Of a stretch of 64,000 nt of DNA, positions 38,675 through 47,387 are shown piece by piece. Below the pieces are notes generated by a model. That model made no database searches, had not been told where the DNA came from, and worked only from the letters and a program-made list of their open reading frames with translations. The stretch is from Clostridium aestuarii. GTDB taxonomy: Bacteria > Bacillota > Clostridia > Clostridiales > Clostridiaceae. Numbering within the stretch: the first letter of the stretch is position 1; each line of letters starts with the position of its first letter. The stretch spans positions 1 through 64,000 of the forward strand of contig NZ_JAPQER010000003.1 in the NCBI RefSeq assembly GCF_026735135.1. Direction: 5' to 3'. A program made the position numbers and the translations under genes.

Positions 38675-40498
38675 ATGAATAAAATGCAAGCAATTATTTT
38701 AGCAGCAGGAATGGGAAAACGCCTAAAAGAATTAACAAATGATAATACAAAATGTATGGTAAAAGTAAATGGTGTTACTATGAGTGAGAGAATGTTATCT
38801 CAATTAGATAGATTAAATTTATCTAGCATAACAATTGTTATTGGTTACAAAGGAAAAGAGCTACAGGAGTATGTAGAAACTCTAAATATTCATACTCCCA
38901 TTAATTATGTAAATAATGAGATTTACTATAAAACTAATAATATATATTCTCTTTACTTGGCAAGAAACTACCTATTAAAGGAGGATACGCTATTGCTTGA
39001 ATCTGATTTAATATTTGAAGATTCTGTATTACAAAAGATAATTGAGGATCCGTATCCTAGTTTGGCTTTAGTAGCAAAATATGAAAGTTGGATGGATGGT
39101 ACAGTTGTTACTCTAGATGAAGGTAATAACATCAAGAATTTTTTGGATAAAAAACACTTTAAATTTGCTGATATTCAAAATTATTATAAGACAGTTAATA
39201 TATATAAGTTTAGTAAAGAGTTTTCTAATACACATTATGTGCCATTTTTAGAGGCATATAGCAAGGCCCTTGGTGATAATGAGTATTATGAGCAAGTGTT
39301 AAAGGTTATAACACTATTGGATAAACCAGAAATAAAAGCTACAATTTTAGATGATGAATCATGGTACGAAATAGATGATATCCAAGATCTTGATATTGCT
39401 GAGTCGATTTTTGCAACTTCTACTGAAGACAAACTAACTAGAATTCAGAGCAGATATGGTGGATACTGGAGATATCCAGGTTTGATAGATTTTTGTTATT
39501 TGGTGAATCCATTTTATCCAACACCAAAATTATTAGATGAGATCAAGGCAAAATTTGAACGATTGATTTGTGACTATCCATCAGGTATGGATGTTAATAG
39601 TTTATTGGCTGCTAAGTATTTTGGAATACATAAAAACCAAGTGGTTGTAGGAAATGGTGCAGCTGAGCTAATAAAATCATTGATGGAAAAACTCGAAGGA
39701 AAAATAGGCGTTATTCTACCTACATTTGAAGAATATCCTAATAGAAGAAATCCAGAAGATATTGTGGCGTATTATTCTGATAACAATAATTATACTTATT
39801 CAGCTAATGATTTGATAAGCTTTTATGACAAAAAAGATATTTCTACTTTAGTATTGATCAATCCTGATAATCCATCAGGTAATTATATAGAAAAATCTGG
39901 TATTTTAAAGATTGCAAAGTGGGCACAAGAAAAAGGTATTACTTTTATTGTGGATGAATCATTTGTTGATTTCGTTGATAAAGAGGAAGAAACTACACTT
40001 ATTAATGAAGATATATTGCAAAGTTATCCAAAATTAATAGTAGTAAAAAGTATTTCAAAATCTTTTGGTGTACCTGGGCTTCGTTTAGGGGTGTTGGCTT
40101 CTAATAACTTAGATATAATTAGTTTTATTAAAAAGGATGTTTCTATCTGGAATATTAACTCATTTGCTGAATTTTATATGCAGATATTTGAAAAGTATAA
40201 GAGTGATTATCAAAATGCAATGAATAAATTTAAGAAGGTTAGAAAAGAGTATATTAAAAAACTTTCAGAAATTGAGAATTTGAGAGTAGTACCAACACAA
40301 GCAAATTACGTATTATGTGAAGTCCTAGAATCTCATCAAGCTAAAGAATTAACAAAAATTTTGTTAGATGAACATGATATATTTATAAAAGATCTATCTC
40401 AAAAGAAAGGATTTAATGGTCAGTTTATTAGAGTGGCTGTTAGACGACCAAACGAGAATGATAAGTTGATAAAAGCACTAAAAAAGATTTTGGGATAA
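38675..40498 (+). CDS. Bifunctional cytidylyltransferase-PLP enzyme fusion (LicC-like + HisC/CobD-like)
   Basis: A 607-residue fusion. Residues 1-240 are a LicC/NTP-transferase domain: AIILAAGMGKRLKELT near the start, TKCMVKVNG with the expected Lys, and NIYSLYLARNYL. Residues 250-607 are a fold-type I PLP enzyme like HisC and CobD: GNGAAELIKSLME, LINPDNPSGN, FIVDESFVDF, and SISKSFGVPGLRLG with the Schiff-base lysine (Lys462). HisC-type relatives include amino-acid phosphate decarboxylases. The combination suggests one half makes a phosphorylated amine or amino acid and the other activates it with CTP, for use by LicD. ATG 38684 is an alternative start. Confidence 0.82.
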   Translation: MNKMQAIILAAGMGKRLKELTNDNTKCMVKVNGVTMSERMLSQLDRLNLSSITIVIGYKGKELQEYVETLNIHTPINYVNNEIYYKTNNIYSLYLARNYLLKEDTLLLESDLIFEDSVLQKIIEDPYPSLALVAKYESWMDGTVVTLDEGNNIKNFLDKKHFKFADIQNYYKTVNIYKFSKEFSNTHYVPFLEAYSKALGDNEYYEQVLKVITLLDKPEIKATILDDESWYEIDDIQDLDIAESIFATSTEDKLTRIQSRYGGYWRYPGLIDFCYLVNPFYPTPKLLDEIKAKFERLICDYPSGMDVNSLLAAKYFGIHKNQVVVGNGAAELIKSLMEKLEGKIGVILPTFEEYPNRRNPEDIVAYYSDNNNYTYSANDLISFYDKKDISTLVLINPDNPSGNYIEKSGILKIAKWAQEKGITFIVDESFVDFVDKEEETTLINEDILQSYPKLIVVKSISKSFGVPGLRLGVLASNNLDIISFIKKDVSIWNINSFAEFYMQIFEKYKSDYQNAMNKFKKVRKEYIKKLSEIENLRVVPTQANYVLCEVLESHQAKELTKILLDEHDIFIKDLSQKKGFNGQFIRVAVRRPNENDKLIKALKKILG

Positions 40499-40538
40499 AA
40501 TAGTATGTATATAAATATATTTTTTTAAGGGAGAAAAA

Positions 40539-41495
40539 ATGAAGATTTTTACACATTACGATATTATAGATTTAAACATAGAACCTATTCAGTGTTATAA
40601 ATGGGTATCTAATATGCTAGAAGATAAAGGTAATGTGATATTACCATCAAAAATTAGTATGAGACCCACAGAAGGAATATTTTATAATGTTATGCCTTCC
40701 TTGCTACCTCAATATAATGGCGGGGGAATAAAAGTTGTAACGAGATATCCATCAAGAAAACCTGCGTTGGATAGCCAAATTATGATATATGACTATAAGA
40801 CAGGTAATATTAAGGCCTTAATGGATGGTAATTATATTACTACTATGCGCACTGGTGCAGTTGCTGCACACTCAATTAAGCTTTTAGGTAAAAAAAATTT
40901 TAATAAGATTGGGATTATAGGTTTAGGTAATCAAGCGAGAGCTACATTGAAAGTTTTACTTTCATTATTCCCATATAGGAAAATTTTATTAAAACTTATG
41001 AAATATAAAGACCAGCATTTATTGTTTCAAGAGTATATAAAAAATTTATCTAATTCGGATAATATTGAATTTGTTCTATGTGATTCATATGAAGATGTTG
41101 TAAAAGGAAGTGATATTATCATATCTTCTGTCACTTATTTTGCTCAAGATATATGTGAAGATAACTGTTTTGATGAAGGATGTTTAGTTGTACCAATTCA
41201 TACAAGAGGATTCATGAATTGCGACCTGTTCTTTGATAAAGTATATGCTGATGATACAGACCACGTTAAAGGATTTAAATATTTTAATCAGTTCAAAAAA
41301 TTTGCTGAAATTTCAGATGTTCTTAGTGGCGATGCTGAAGGAAGAATGAATGATGAAGAGAGAATTATTATATATAATATTGGACTTTCAATGCATGATG
41401 TTTATTTTGCAGAAAAAATTTATCAAATTGCTCAATTAAAAGAAGTTGGGCAAGAAATATCTTTAGATTCTCCTAAAGATAAATTTTGGATATAA
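40539..41495 (+). CDS. Ornithine cyclodeaminase/mu-crystallin family protein (SbnB-like)
   Basis: A 318-residue NAD(P)-dependent enzyme of the OCD/mu-crystallin family. The substrate region has MRPTEGIFYNVMPSLLP and GGIKVVTRYPSRKP. The family motif TTMRTGAVAAHSIKLLG precedes the dinucleotide motif IGIIGLGNQARATLKVLL. The pattern resembles SbnB, which oxidises N-(amino-carboxyethyl)-glutamate to give 2,3-diaminopropionate, as well as ornithine cyclodeaminases. No SbnA-type partner is visible. AAGGGAG precedes the ATG. In this operon it probably makes or consumes an amino acid used to decorate the polysaccharide. Confidence 0.78.
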   Translation: MKIFTHYDIIDLNIEPIQCYKWVSNMLEDKGNVILPSKISMRPTEGIFYNVMPSLLPQYNGGGIKVVTRYPSRKPALDSQIMIYDYKTGNIKALMDGNYITTMRTGAVAAHSIKLLGKKNFNKIGIIGLGNQARATLKVLLSLFPYRKILLKLMKYKDQHLLFQEYIKNLSNSDNIEFVLCDSYEDVVKGSDIIISSVTYFAQDICEDNCFDEGCLVVPIHTRGFMNCDLFFDKVYADDTDHVKGFKYFNQFKKFAEISDVLSGDAEGRMNDEERIIIYNIGLSMHDVYFAEKIYQIAQLKEVGQEISLDSPKDKFWI

Positions 41496-41625
41496 CTGAT
41501 TTTAATATTTACTAATTCTATGTGAATGATTTAAAAAGTAAAATTGATTTTGGAGCGTTGAGCGACTTGAAAAAAGGTATAAGTTATGTAACAACCCTAT
41601 ATAAAAAATTAAGGTGGTGAAGCAT

Positions 41626-42669
41626 ATGCAAATTAATATGCTAGAACAATCATATATAAATATCAGTGGGAAAATATACGATTCTGAATTTATCAATTTA
41701 GCTAATGTTAAGAATAATAAAATAGAATTAGATAAAAGAACTCTTTTTTTAACAAGAAAAGAAAAAGAAGCTTTAAATTCTCAACAAATTAAAAATTTTA
41801 ATAATGCAATTTATATTTTTAAATATAAGAATATCTATGGTGTGGTATGTGATATCCCTATTGATGAGTATGATAGTGGTAGAATTAAATGCCATGAATT
41901 AGTTTTACCAGATACAATTCAGGGGATGCTAAGTAATTTGCATGGTTACAATTGCGAAGTTGCACCAGTATTATTAGCACATGAAAAAAAGGTTAATTAT
42001 TTATCATATATTGAAGAGAAGAAGTATATAGATTACTTTATGTTGGAAGATATACAAATTTATGTATTTTGTGGTAAAGAAGCTCAGAAGATATCGGAGG
42101 AATTTTTAGAAGTTGAAAAGTTATATGTTGCAGATGGACATCATCGTTTATATACAACTTCTTTATCTAGTTTTAAAAATTCAGTTTTATCATGTTTAAT
42201 TAGTTTTGAGTATTTAGATATTTTACCAATTCATCGTATTATTCCCAATATTGATGCTCAATTATTTGATAAAGCTAGAGAGTTTATTTACAATAGATTC
42301 GATATATTTCCATCAAAAACTTCTCTTTCTAAAGGGAAAATACGTATAAATTATAATGGCGACAGTTTTGTAGTTAATCTGATAGACTTAAATTCTGATG
42401 CATTTTGGAATAATGATATTTATCGATTAAATACACAAATTATTTCACAAGCTTTTCGTATTTTTGATACTGGAAAACTTAAGTATATATCAGATAGTGA
42501 GTTGGAAAAATATGAATTATCATCAGATAAAAAAGATGTTTTAATTCAAACATATCCATTAGAAAAAGAGGAATTTGTTGAGTGTGCAAATAATAACTGC
42601 ATAATGCCTCCAAAGTCAACATGGTTTAAACCTAAGTTTCCATCATTTTTAATATTTAAGAAATATTAG
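41626..42669 (+). CDS. DUF1015-family protein, possible serine kinase-like enzyme
   Basis: A 347-residue protein with the DUF1015 hallmark YVADGHHRLYTTSL near residue 170 and the following DILPIHRIIPN. It is shorter than typical family members (about 400). DUF1015 genes often neighbour serine biosynthesis genes in clostridia, and members have been linked to free-serine phosphorylation; I recall this from general knowledge and cannot check it here. The ATG at 41626 is chosen for its AAGGTGG site; the GTG at 41614 lies within that site. It is the last gene of the cassette. Confidence 0.62.
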   Translation: MQINMLEQSYINISGKIYDSEFINLANVKNNKIELDKRTLFLTRKEKEALNSQQIKNFNNAIYIFKYKNIYGVVCDIPIDEYDSGRIKCHELVLPDTIQGMLSNLHGYNCEVAPVLLAHEKKVNYLSYIEEKKYIDYFMLEDIQIYVFCGKEAQKISEEFLEVEKLYVADGHHRLYTTSLSSFKNSVLSCLISFEYLDILPIHRIIPNIDAQLFDKAREFIYNRFDIFPSKTSLSKGKIRINYNGDSFVVNLIDLNSDAFWNNDIYRLNTQIISQAFRIFDTGKLKYISDSELEKYELSSDKKDVLIQTYPLEKEEFVECANNNCIMPPKSTWFKPKFPSFLIFKKY

Positions 42670-42685
42670 TAATATAGGTCAGTGA

Positions 42686-42805
42686 AAATTCGAAAAATGT
42701 CGCAATTTTAGAGCAAGTTCGGAAAGTGAAGCTCCCCTCGCAAATACCATGAGCAAGCTCAGTCAGGCGAAACCTTCCTTCGTAAAATGGTCAGACCCTT
42801 AGGGC
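42686..42805 (+). other. GC-richer relic at the right edge of the cassette
   Basis: This stretch is visibly richer in G and C than its surroundings. It holds an open frame (42686-42805) reading SESEAPLANTMSKLSQAKP and then SFVKWSDP before a stop, and several small hairpins (GAGCAAGCTC, CGAAACC-TTCCTTCG, CCCTTAGGG). It may be the 3' end of a degraded insertion sequence, for example the TnpB end plus right-end RNA of an IS200/IS605 element. I cannot confirm the parent. The rest of the gap, 42806-42946, shows nothing. Confidence 0.35.
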
Positions 42806-42946
42806 TAAATGGAAAAAGTGTCAACAAAAAGATATAGTAGAGCATAAGGTACAATATAAGAAAATAAGAATAAATCTTTAGTGTAGTTTTTGTTCAAGAA
42901 AAGATTTAAAATACCTAAAATTTATTAATTATCAGGAGGTATATTT

Positions 42947-43189
42947 ATGAGCTTGCCAAAAGTAACACAACAAAATGTTCATATATTTATTCCTTTAAAA
43001 GTAGCAAAAGTATCAGAGCGGTTCGCTAAAAATCATGGCATATCGAAAAAACAAGCTTTATTAAATTTTTATAACTCAAAAGTATATGATATTTTGGAGC
43101 AGGAAGATACAAAGTTGTGGTATGAAGGAGTTAATTATTTATATATGGGACTAGAGATGGACAAAAATGGGGAAGAATTAGATATTTAA
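42947..43189 (+). CDS. Small protein of unknown function
   Basis: An 80-residue hypothetical protein with a strong ribosome site (CAGGAGG, eight bases before ATG). It has no signal peptide or membrane segment. The middle (VSERFAKNHGISKKQALLNFYNSK) looks helical, and the acidic C-terminus ends KNGEELDI. The short strand-helix-helix outline is loosely like ribbon-helix-helix DNA-binding proteins, but I do not recognise a family. It is ten bases from the galE-proximal region on the same strand and may be co-transcribed with galE. Confidence 0.65.
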   Translation: MSLPKVTQQNVHIFIPLKVAKVSERFAKNHGISKKQALLNFYNSKVYDILEQEDTKLWYEGVNYLYMGLEMDKNGEELDI

Positions 43190-43213
43190 ATTAATATAAT
43201 GGGAGAGATTTTA

Positions 43214-44200
43214 ATGTCAATTTTAGTTTGTGGCGGTGCTGGGTACATAGGAAGCCATATGGTAGCAGAGCTTCTTGAACAAGGAGAAGAAGTAGTAATA
43301 TTAGATAATTTTCAAAAAGGACATAGAGATGCAGTATTAGGTGGTAAAATTTATGAAGGAGATTTAAGAGATAGAAATATATTAGATAAAGTGTTTAATG
43401 AAAATAATATAGAAGCAGTTATAGATTTTGCTGCAGATTCTCTTGTAGGTGAAAGTGTAGAAAATCCACTGAAATATTTTAATAATAATGTAGGTTCAAC
43501 AATAAATTTGCTTGAAGCAATGAAAGATCATAACGTAAAATATATAGTATTTTCTTCTACAGCAGCAACTTATGGTGAGCCAGAGAATATTCCAATATTA
43601 GAACAAGATAAGACATTTCCAACAAATCCTTATGGAGAGTCAAAATTAACAGTTGAAAAGATACTTAAGTGGTGTGATAATGCTTATGGAATAAAGTATA
43701 CAGCTCTTAGATATTTTAATGCAGCAGGAGCACATATAAGCGGAAAAATAGGAGAAGATCATAGACCAGAATCACATTTAATACCTATAATTCTTCAAGT
43801 GGCACTTGGACAAAGAGAAAAAATAATGATATTTGGTAATGATTATAACACTGAAGATGGAACATGTGTAAGAGATTATATACATGTAAGTGATTTAGCT
43901 TCAGCTCATCTTTTAGCATTAAAAAGACTTAAAAATGGTGGGGAAAGTAAAATTTATAACTTAGGAAATGGAAAAGGATTTTCTGTAAGAGAAGTTATTG
44001 ATACAGTAAGAAGAGTTACTGACATAGATATAAAAGCAGAAGAGGCACCAAGGCGTGCAGGAGACCCTGCTATTCTTATAGCATCATCTAAAAAAGCTGT
44101 AAAAGAGCTTGGTTGGGAACCAAAGTATGATTCGTTAGAAACAATAATTGAGACAGCATGGAATTGGCATAAAAATCATCCTGATGGATATAAAAAGTAA
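43214..44200 (+). CDS. galE: UDP-glucose 4-epimerase
   Basis: A 328-residue SDR-family epimerase that interconverts UDP-glucose and UDP-galactose. The NAD motif is [16 protein letters not shown]. The catalytic Ser-Tyr-Lys set lies in [11 protein letters not shown] and [14 protein letters not shown]. The substrate region is [11 protein letters not shown], with the later [12 protein letters not shown]. The ATG at 43214 gives the standard length and has GGGAGAG before it. At the right edge of the polysaccharide locus, it supplies UDP-galactose for the repeat unit. Confidence 0.94.
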   Translation: MSILVCGGAGYIGSHMVAELLEQGEEVVILDNFQKGHRDAVLGGKIYEGDLRDRNILDKVFNENNIEAVIDFAADSLVGESVENPLKYFNNNVGSTINLLEAMKDHNVKYIVFSSTAATYGEPENIPILEQDKTFPTNPYGESKLTVEKILKWCDNAYGIKYTALRYFNAAGAHISGKIGEDHRPESHLIPIILQVALGQREKIMIFGNDYNTEDGTCVRDYIHVSDLASAHLLALKRLKNGGESKIYNLGNGKGFSVREVIDTVRRVTDIDIKAEEAPRRAGDPAILIASSKKAVKELGWEPKYDSLETIIETAWNWHKNHPDGYKK

Positions 44201-44221
44201 TAGAGTTGATAGTGTTCTAAA

Positions 44222-44335
44222 TTATTTTTTATAATTATCATCTGTAGGATTTTCTTTTCCAGCAGCTTTACATAATGCTAAGGTTGTAATTATTACAATA
44301 ATTATAAATATAATCAAAGGTATAATATATTTCAT
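44222..44335 (-). CDS. Small single-span membrane protein
   Basis: A 37-residue reading frame. It has a perfect GGAGG five bases before ATG, one hydrophobic segment (PLIIFIIIVIITTLALC, residues 6-22) and a short polar tail ending NPTDDNYKK. It lies antisense in the 341-base gap between galE and the VanZ-like gene. The combination of a strong ribosome site, a coherent membrane helix and no overlap with other genes supports a real small protein. Its function is unknown. Confidence 0.6.
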   Translation of the reverse strand: MKYIIPLIIFIIIVIITTLALCKAAGKENPTDDNYKK

Positions 44336-44414
44336 AATAACCTCCGTGTTATTTTAAATTCGCTAATACATATTATTATCGATAATTTTACTAGAATACT
44401 TTATTATAAATATT

Positions 44415-44448
44415 AATCCAGTAGTTCTTAAAAGTTCTGCTGGATTTT
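44415..44448 (+). terminator. Hairpin, probable terminator
   Basis: A 10-bp stem with one G-U pair (44415-44424 with 44437-44446) and TTTT. It may end read-through from galE past the antisense small gene. Confidence 0.5.
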
Positions 44449-44541
44449 AAATTTAAAATAGTTTTAATAATTTATATTCTGATATAATGTAATTATTAAC
44501 AAATTGGAATATATTATACAAGAAAGGCGAGCATAATTGTT

Positions 44542-45039
44542 ATGAAAAAAGATGTTAAGTATACTTTATTTATACTAAAGAAAATATTTATACTATTATG
44601 TGTTATTGGATGTATACTTTGGATTGGGTTTATATTTTATAATTCAAACAATGTAGGGAATATATCTCAAAAACAAAGTAAAGCTATAACAAGAATTATA
44701 AAAGAAAAAACTAAAAATATAGATATAGTTCAAAATACAAAAAAATACATAAATAAGGATTTAAATGCTTTAGTTAGAAAGAATGCTCATTTTATGGAGT
44801 ATTTAATTTTAGCAATTTTTATTTCAATTACATTCTTTTCTTTTAAATTTAAAGGGAAAAAAGCTTTGATTTATATTTTCTTTATATGTTTATTTTTAGC
44901 AGTATTAGATGAGTTTAATCAAAGCTTTGTGTCTGGAAGAAGTTCTACTGTAAAAGATATTGTAATAGATTTTAGTGGAAGTGTATCAGGAACATTTATA
45001 TATTATTTTATATATTATGTAATTTATAATAAGTTTTAA
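44542..45039 (+). CDS. VanZ-family membrane protein
   Basis: A 165-residue membrane protein with about four hydrophobic segments. VanZ-like features are KNAHFMEYLILAIFIS, LDEFNQSFVSGRSSTVKDI and DFSGSVSGTF. VanZ gives low-level teicoplanin resistance in enterococci, but most members have no known function. This is a lone short homologue with no vancomycin-resistance genes nearby. It converges on galU. Confidence 0.85.
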   Translation: MKKDVKYTLFILKKIFILLCVIGCILWIGFIFYNSNNVGNISQKQSKAITRIIKEKTKNIDIVQNTKKYINKDLNALVRKNAHFMEYLILAIFISITFFSFKFKGKKALIYIFFICLFLAVLDEFNQSFVSGRSSTVKDIVIDFSGSVSGTFIYYFIYYVIYNKF

Positions 45040-45045
45040 ATTAAT

Positions 45046-45077
45046 AAGAGTAATTTTAAAAATTAAAATTACTCTTT
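45046..45077. terminator. Hairpin between the VanZ-like gene and galU
   Basis: A 13-bp stem (45046-45058 with about 45064-45076, core GAGTAATTTTA). It overlaps the galU stop codon and serves the convergent genes. Confidence 0.6.
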
Positions 45078-45944
45078 ATTGTTAAAGTTTAATGTAGAAA
45101 GATATTCAGCAAATGGTTTTCTTAAATCTTCTCTTTTAAGTGCAAATTCTATAGTGGCTTTTAAAAAGCCCATTTTGTTTCCAACATCATATCTTTCCCC
45201 TTCAAAGTTATAAGCATACATTGCTTCAGTTGAAATCAATGTTTTTAATGCATCTGTAAGTTGGATTTCTCCTCCTTTACCTGGAATTGTATTGTCTAAT
45301 ATGTTAAATATTCGTGGTGTTATTATGTATCTTCCAAGTATTGCAACATTTGAAGGAGCTTCTTCAGGAGCAGGTTTTTCCACAAGGTCTTTAACCTTAT
45401 ATATTCTATCTTCAATATGAAGTCCTTTTACTATTCCATACTTAGAAACATCTTCTTCTGGTACTTCTTGAACTCCTAAAATAGTTGTTTTATACTCATT
45501 GTAGCAGTCCATTAACTGTTTTAAACAGGGGGTTTTGCTGTCTACTATATCATCGCCTAACATAACTGCAAAAGGCTCATTACCTACAAAGGTTCTTGCA
45601 CAATTTATAGCATGACCAAGTCCTTTAGGCTCTTTTTGTCTTATATAATAGATGTTTGCTAGATTAGAGATGCTTTTTACCATATCTAATAACTCAGTTT
45701 TATTTTTTTCAGTTAATAAATTTTCAAGTTCTACTGATTTATCAAAATGATCCTCTATTGCCCTTTTATTCTTTCCAGTTATGATTAATATTTCTTCTAT
45801 ACCTGATGCCACAGCTTCTTCAATTATGTATTGAATAGTTGGTTTGTCTACTATAGGAAGCATTTCTTTTGGTTGTGCTTTTGTTGCAGGTAAAAATCTT
45901 GTTCCTAGTCCTGCAGCAGGTATTATTGCTTTTCTTACTTTCAT
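45069..45944 (-). CDS. galU: UTP-glucose-1-phosphate uridylyltransferase
   Basis: A 291-residue GalU/HasC-type pyrophosphorylase that makes UDP-glucose from UTP and glucose-1-P. Motifs: [24 protein letters not shown] at the N-terminus, [19 protein letters not shown] and [12 protein letters not shown]. The ATG at 45944 follows AAGGTG; an in-frame ATG at 45959 has none. UDP-glucose feeds GalE and other surface glycans. pgi lies about 3.5 kb away on the opposite strand. Confidence 0.95.
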   Translation of the reverse strand: MKVRKAIIPAAGLGTRFLPATKAQPKEMLPIVDKPTIQYIIEEAVASGIEEILIITGKNKRAIEDHFDKSVELENLLTEKNKTELLDMVKSISNLANIYYIRQKEPKGLGHAINCARTFVGNEPFAVMLGDDIVDSKTPCLKQLMDCYNEYKTTILGVQEVPEEDVSKYGIVKGLHIEDRIYKVKDLVEKPAPEEAPSNVAILGRYIITPRIFNILDNTIPGKGGEIQLTDALKTLISTEAMYAYNFEGERYDVGNKMGFLKATIEFALKREDLRKPFAEYLSTLNFNNKE

Positions 45945-46120
45945 TACTAGCACCTTCATTCTTAAAATAATTTATAAATCAACTGCAATGTACTATATTC
46001 TACAATAACTCCCAAATACCCTCCAAATAAAAGAAAAATATGTACTATAAGTTATGGTTTAATATTAAAGGTAGAAATGATAAAATTAAACATGAATATA
46101 GTAAGATTGGAGGAACTAAA

Positions 46121-47317
46121 ATGAAGAAAAAAGTGAAAAATGTTGTACTAAAAATAATATTGTTTATAGTTTGTATAATAGGTGTTTTTGCTTATTTGAT
46201 ATTTTCTAAAGGAGATTATAAATATACTGCGAATAATCAGGCAGCGGCTGGGAGTTTATTAAGTATATTAGGAGAAGCTGCTGAAAATGAAGGGAAATTA
46301 GAGTTAACACAAGAGGATATTAATAATATTACTTCTTCTTATTTTACGGAACCTATAAAAAAGGGAAGTTTAATTGTAAAAGATTTTAATGTTAATATTT
46401 TAAATGATAAGATAATAATGTTTGTACCTGTGGAATATAAAAAATTAAATTTAGTTTTATCAACCAAAGGAGAACTTATATATGATAAAAAAAATTTAAT
46501 ATATAAACCAGAATACTTTAAAGTAGGTAAACTAAAGCTTTCTAAAAATATGGTGTTAAATAATATACAAAAATATCTTGCTGGTAAGGTTATTGTAGAA
46601 AATAATAATATTAAATTAAATAGAGATATTTCAGAAGATGATATAAGGGATGTCAAAATTAATGGAGATAAATTATTTCTTTCTGTAAAACCATTAATTC
46701 CAATAAAGAAAAACAACAAAGAGGAAAAGAAACAAGAAAATATTAAAATTACATTAGATAAAACTAGTGAATCTTTAAAAGAGTTACAATCAAAAGTTAA
46801 AGATGAGGGGAATAAACAAGAAATAAAAAAGACAATAGAAATTGTGGAAAAAGCTAAAAAGGATATTAATAATTTAGATAATAAAAAAATATTGGACAAG
46901 ATTGATGAAGGTTTAAAAAACATAGCTAAAAATTCTAAAGATAAAGAAGTAAAAGATAGTATTAATAAAATAATAAAAGAACCTTCTGAAAATAATAATC
47001 CTAAAGTAGAAGAAAAAATTAATAAAGAGAAGAAAGATGAGTCAATACAGAAATCCCTTGCAAAGGCTAAAGGTGATTTAGGCAGAATTAGAAGCAGTGT
47101 TACTACAGCTAAAGAAAAAGAAATGGTGGATATAATGTCTTCTACTGTAGATAATTTAATGGCAAATCCATCTTATAATTTTTGGGGAAATGTTAAAAGG
47201 GTCAAATCTATATATAAAACTCTTCCTCCTGAACAAAGAAAGAAATTTAAGAATTCATTATATAGCAATACAGATATGGATAATGCAGAGAAGCTTAGAG
47301 GGGATTTAGAAAAATAA
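46121..47317 (+). CDS. Membrane-anchored coiled-coil protein of unknown function
   Basis: A 398-residue protein. An N-terminal basic stretch and one membrane segment (about 10-30, VLKIILFIVCIIGVFAYLIF) anchor an extracytoplasmic domain (about 35-190). A long Lys/Glu/Asn-rich coiled coil follows (about 195-310). The C-terminal helical module contains NPSYNFWGNVKRVKSIYKTL. That module weakly resembles the C-terminus of the secreted protein at 24121-24981. The ATG is set by GGAGG at 46109-46113. No known family was recognised; a cell-envelope role is likely. Confidence 0.65.
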   Translation: MKKKVKNVVLKIILFIVCIIGVFAYLIFSKGDYKYTANNQAAAGSLLSILGEAAENEGKLELTQEDINNITSSYFTEPIKKGSLIVKDFNVNILNDKIIMFVPVEYKKLNLVLSTKGELIYDKKNLIYKPEYFKVGKLKLSKNMVLNNIQKYLAGKVIVENNNIKLNRDISEDDIRDVKINGDKLFLSVKPLIPIKKNNKEEKKQENIKITLDKTSESLKELQSKVKDEGNKQEIKKTIEIVEKAKKDINNLDNKKILDKIDEGLKNIAKNSKDKEVKDSINKIIKEPSENNNPKVEEKINKEKKDESIQKSLAKAKGDLGRIRSSVTTAKEKEMVDIMSSTVDNLMANPSYNFWGNVKRVKSIYKTLPPEQRKKFKNSLYSNTDMDNAEKLRGDLEK

Positions 47318-47387
47318 TTATGATTTACAATAAAAATTCATGAAGATTATATGAGTTATGGAAGTGTAAATCTAAGGAGAATAATAT

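Noticed and set aside
44542..45039. Vancomycin or teicoplanin resistance determinant
   Set aside because: Only a lone VanZ-like membrane protein is present; no vanA/H/X-type genes accompany it, and most VanZ homologues are not resistance genes.
46339..46923. 194-codon minus-strand frame opposite the coiled-coil gene
   Set aside because: It is the antisense of Lys/Glu/Asn-rich coding sequence, giving a Phe/Ser/Leu-rich translation, without a ribosome site.
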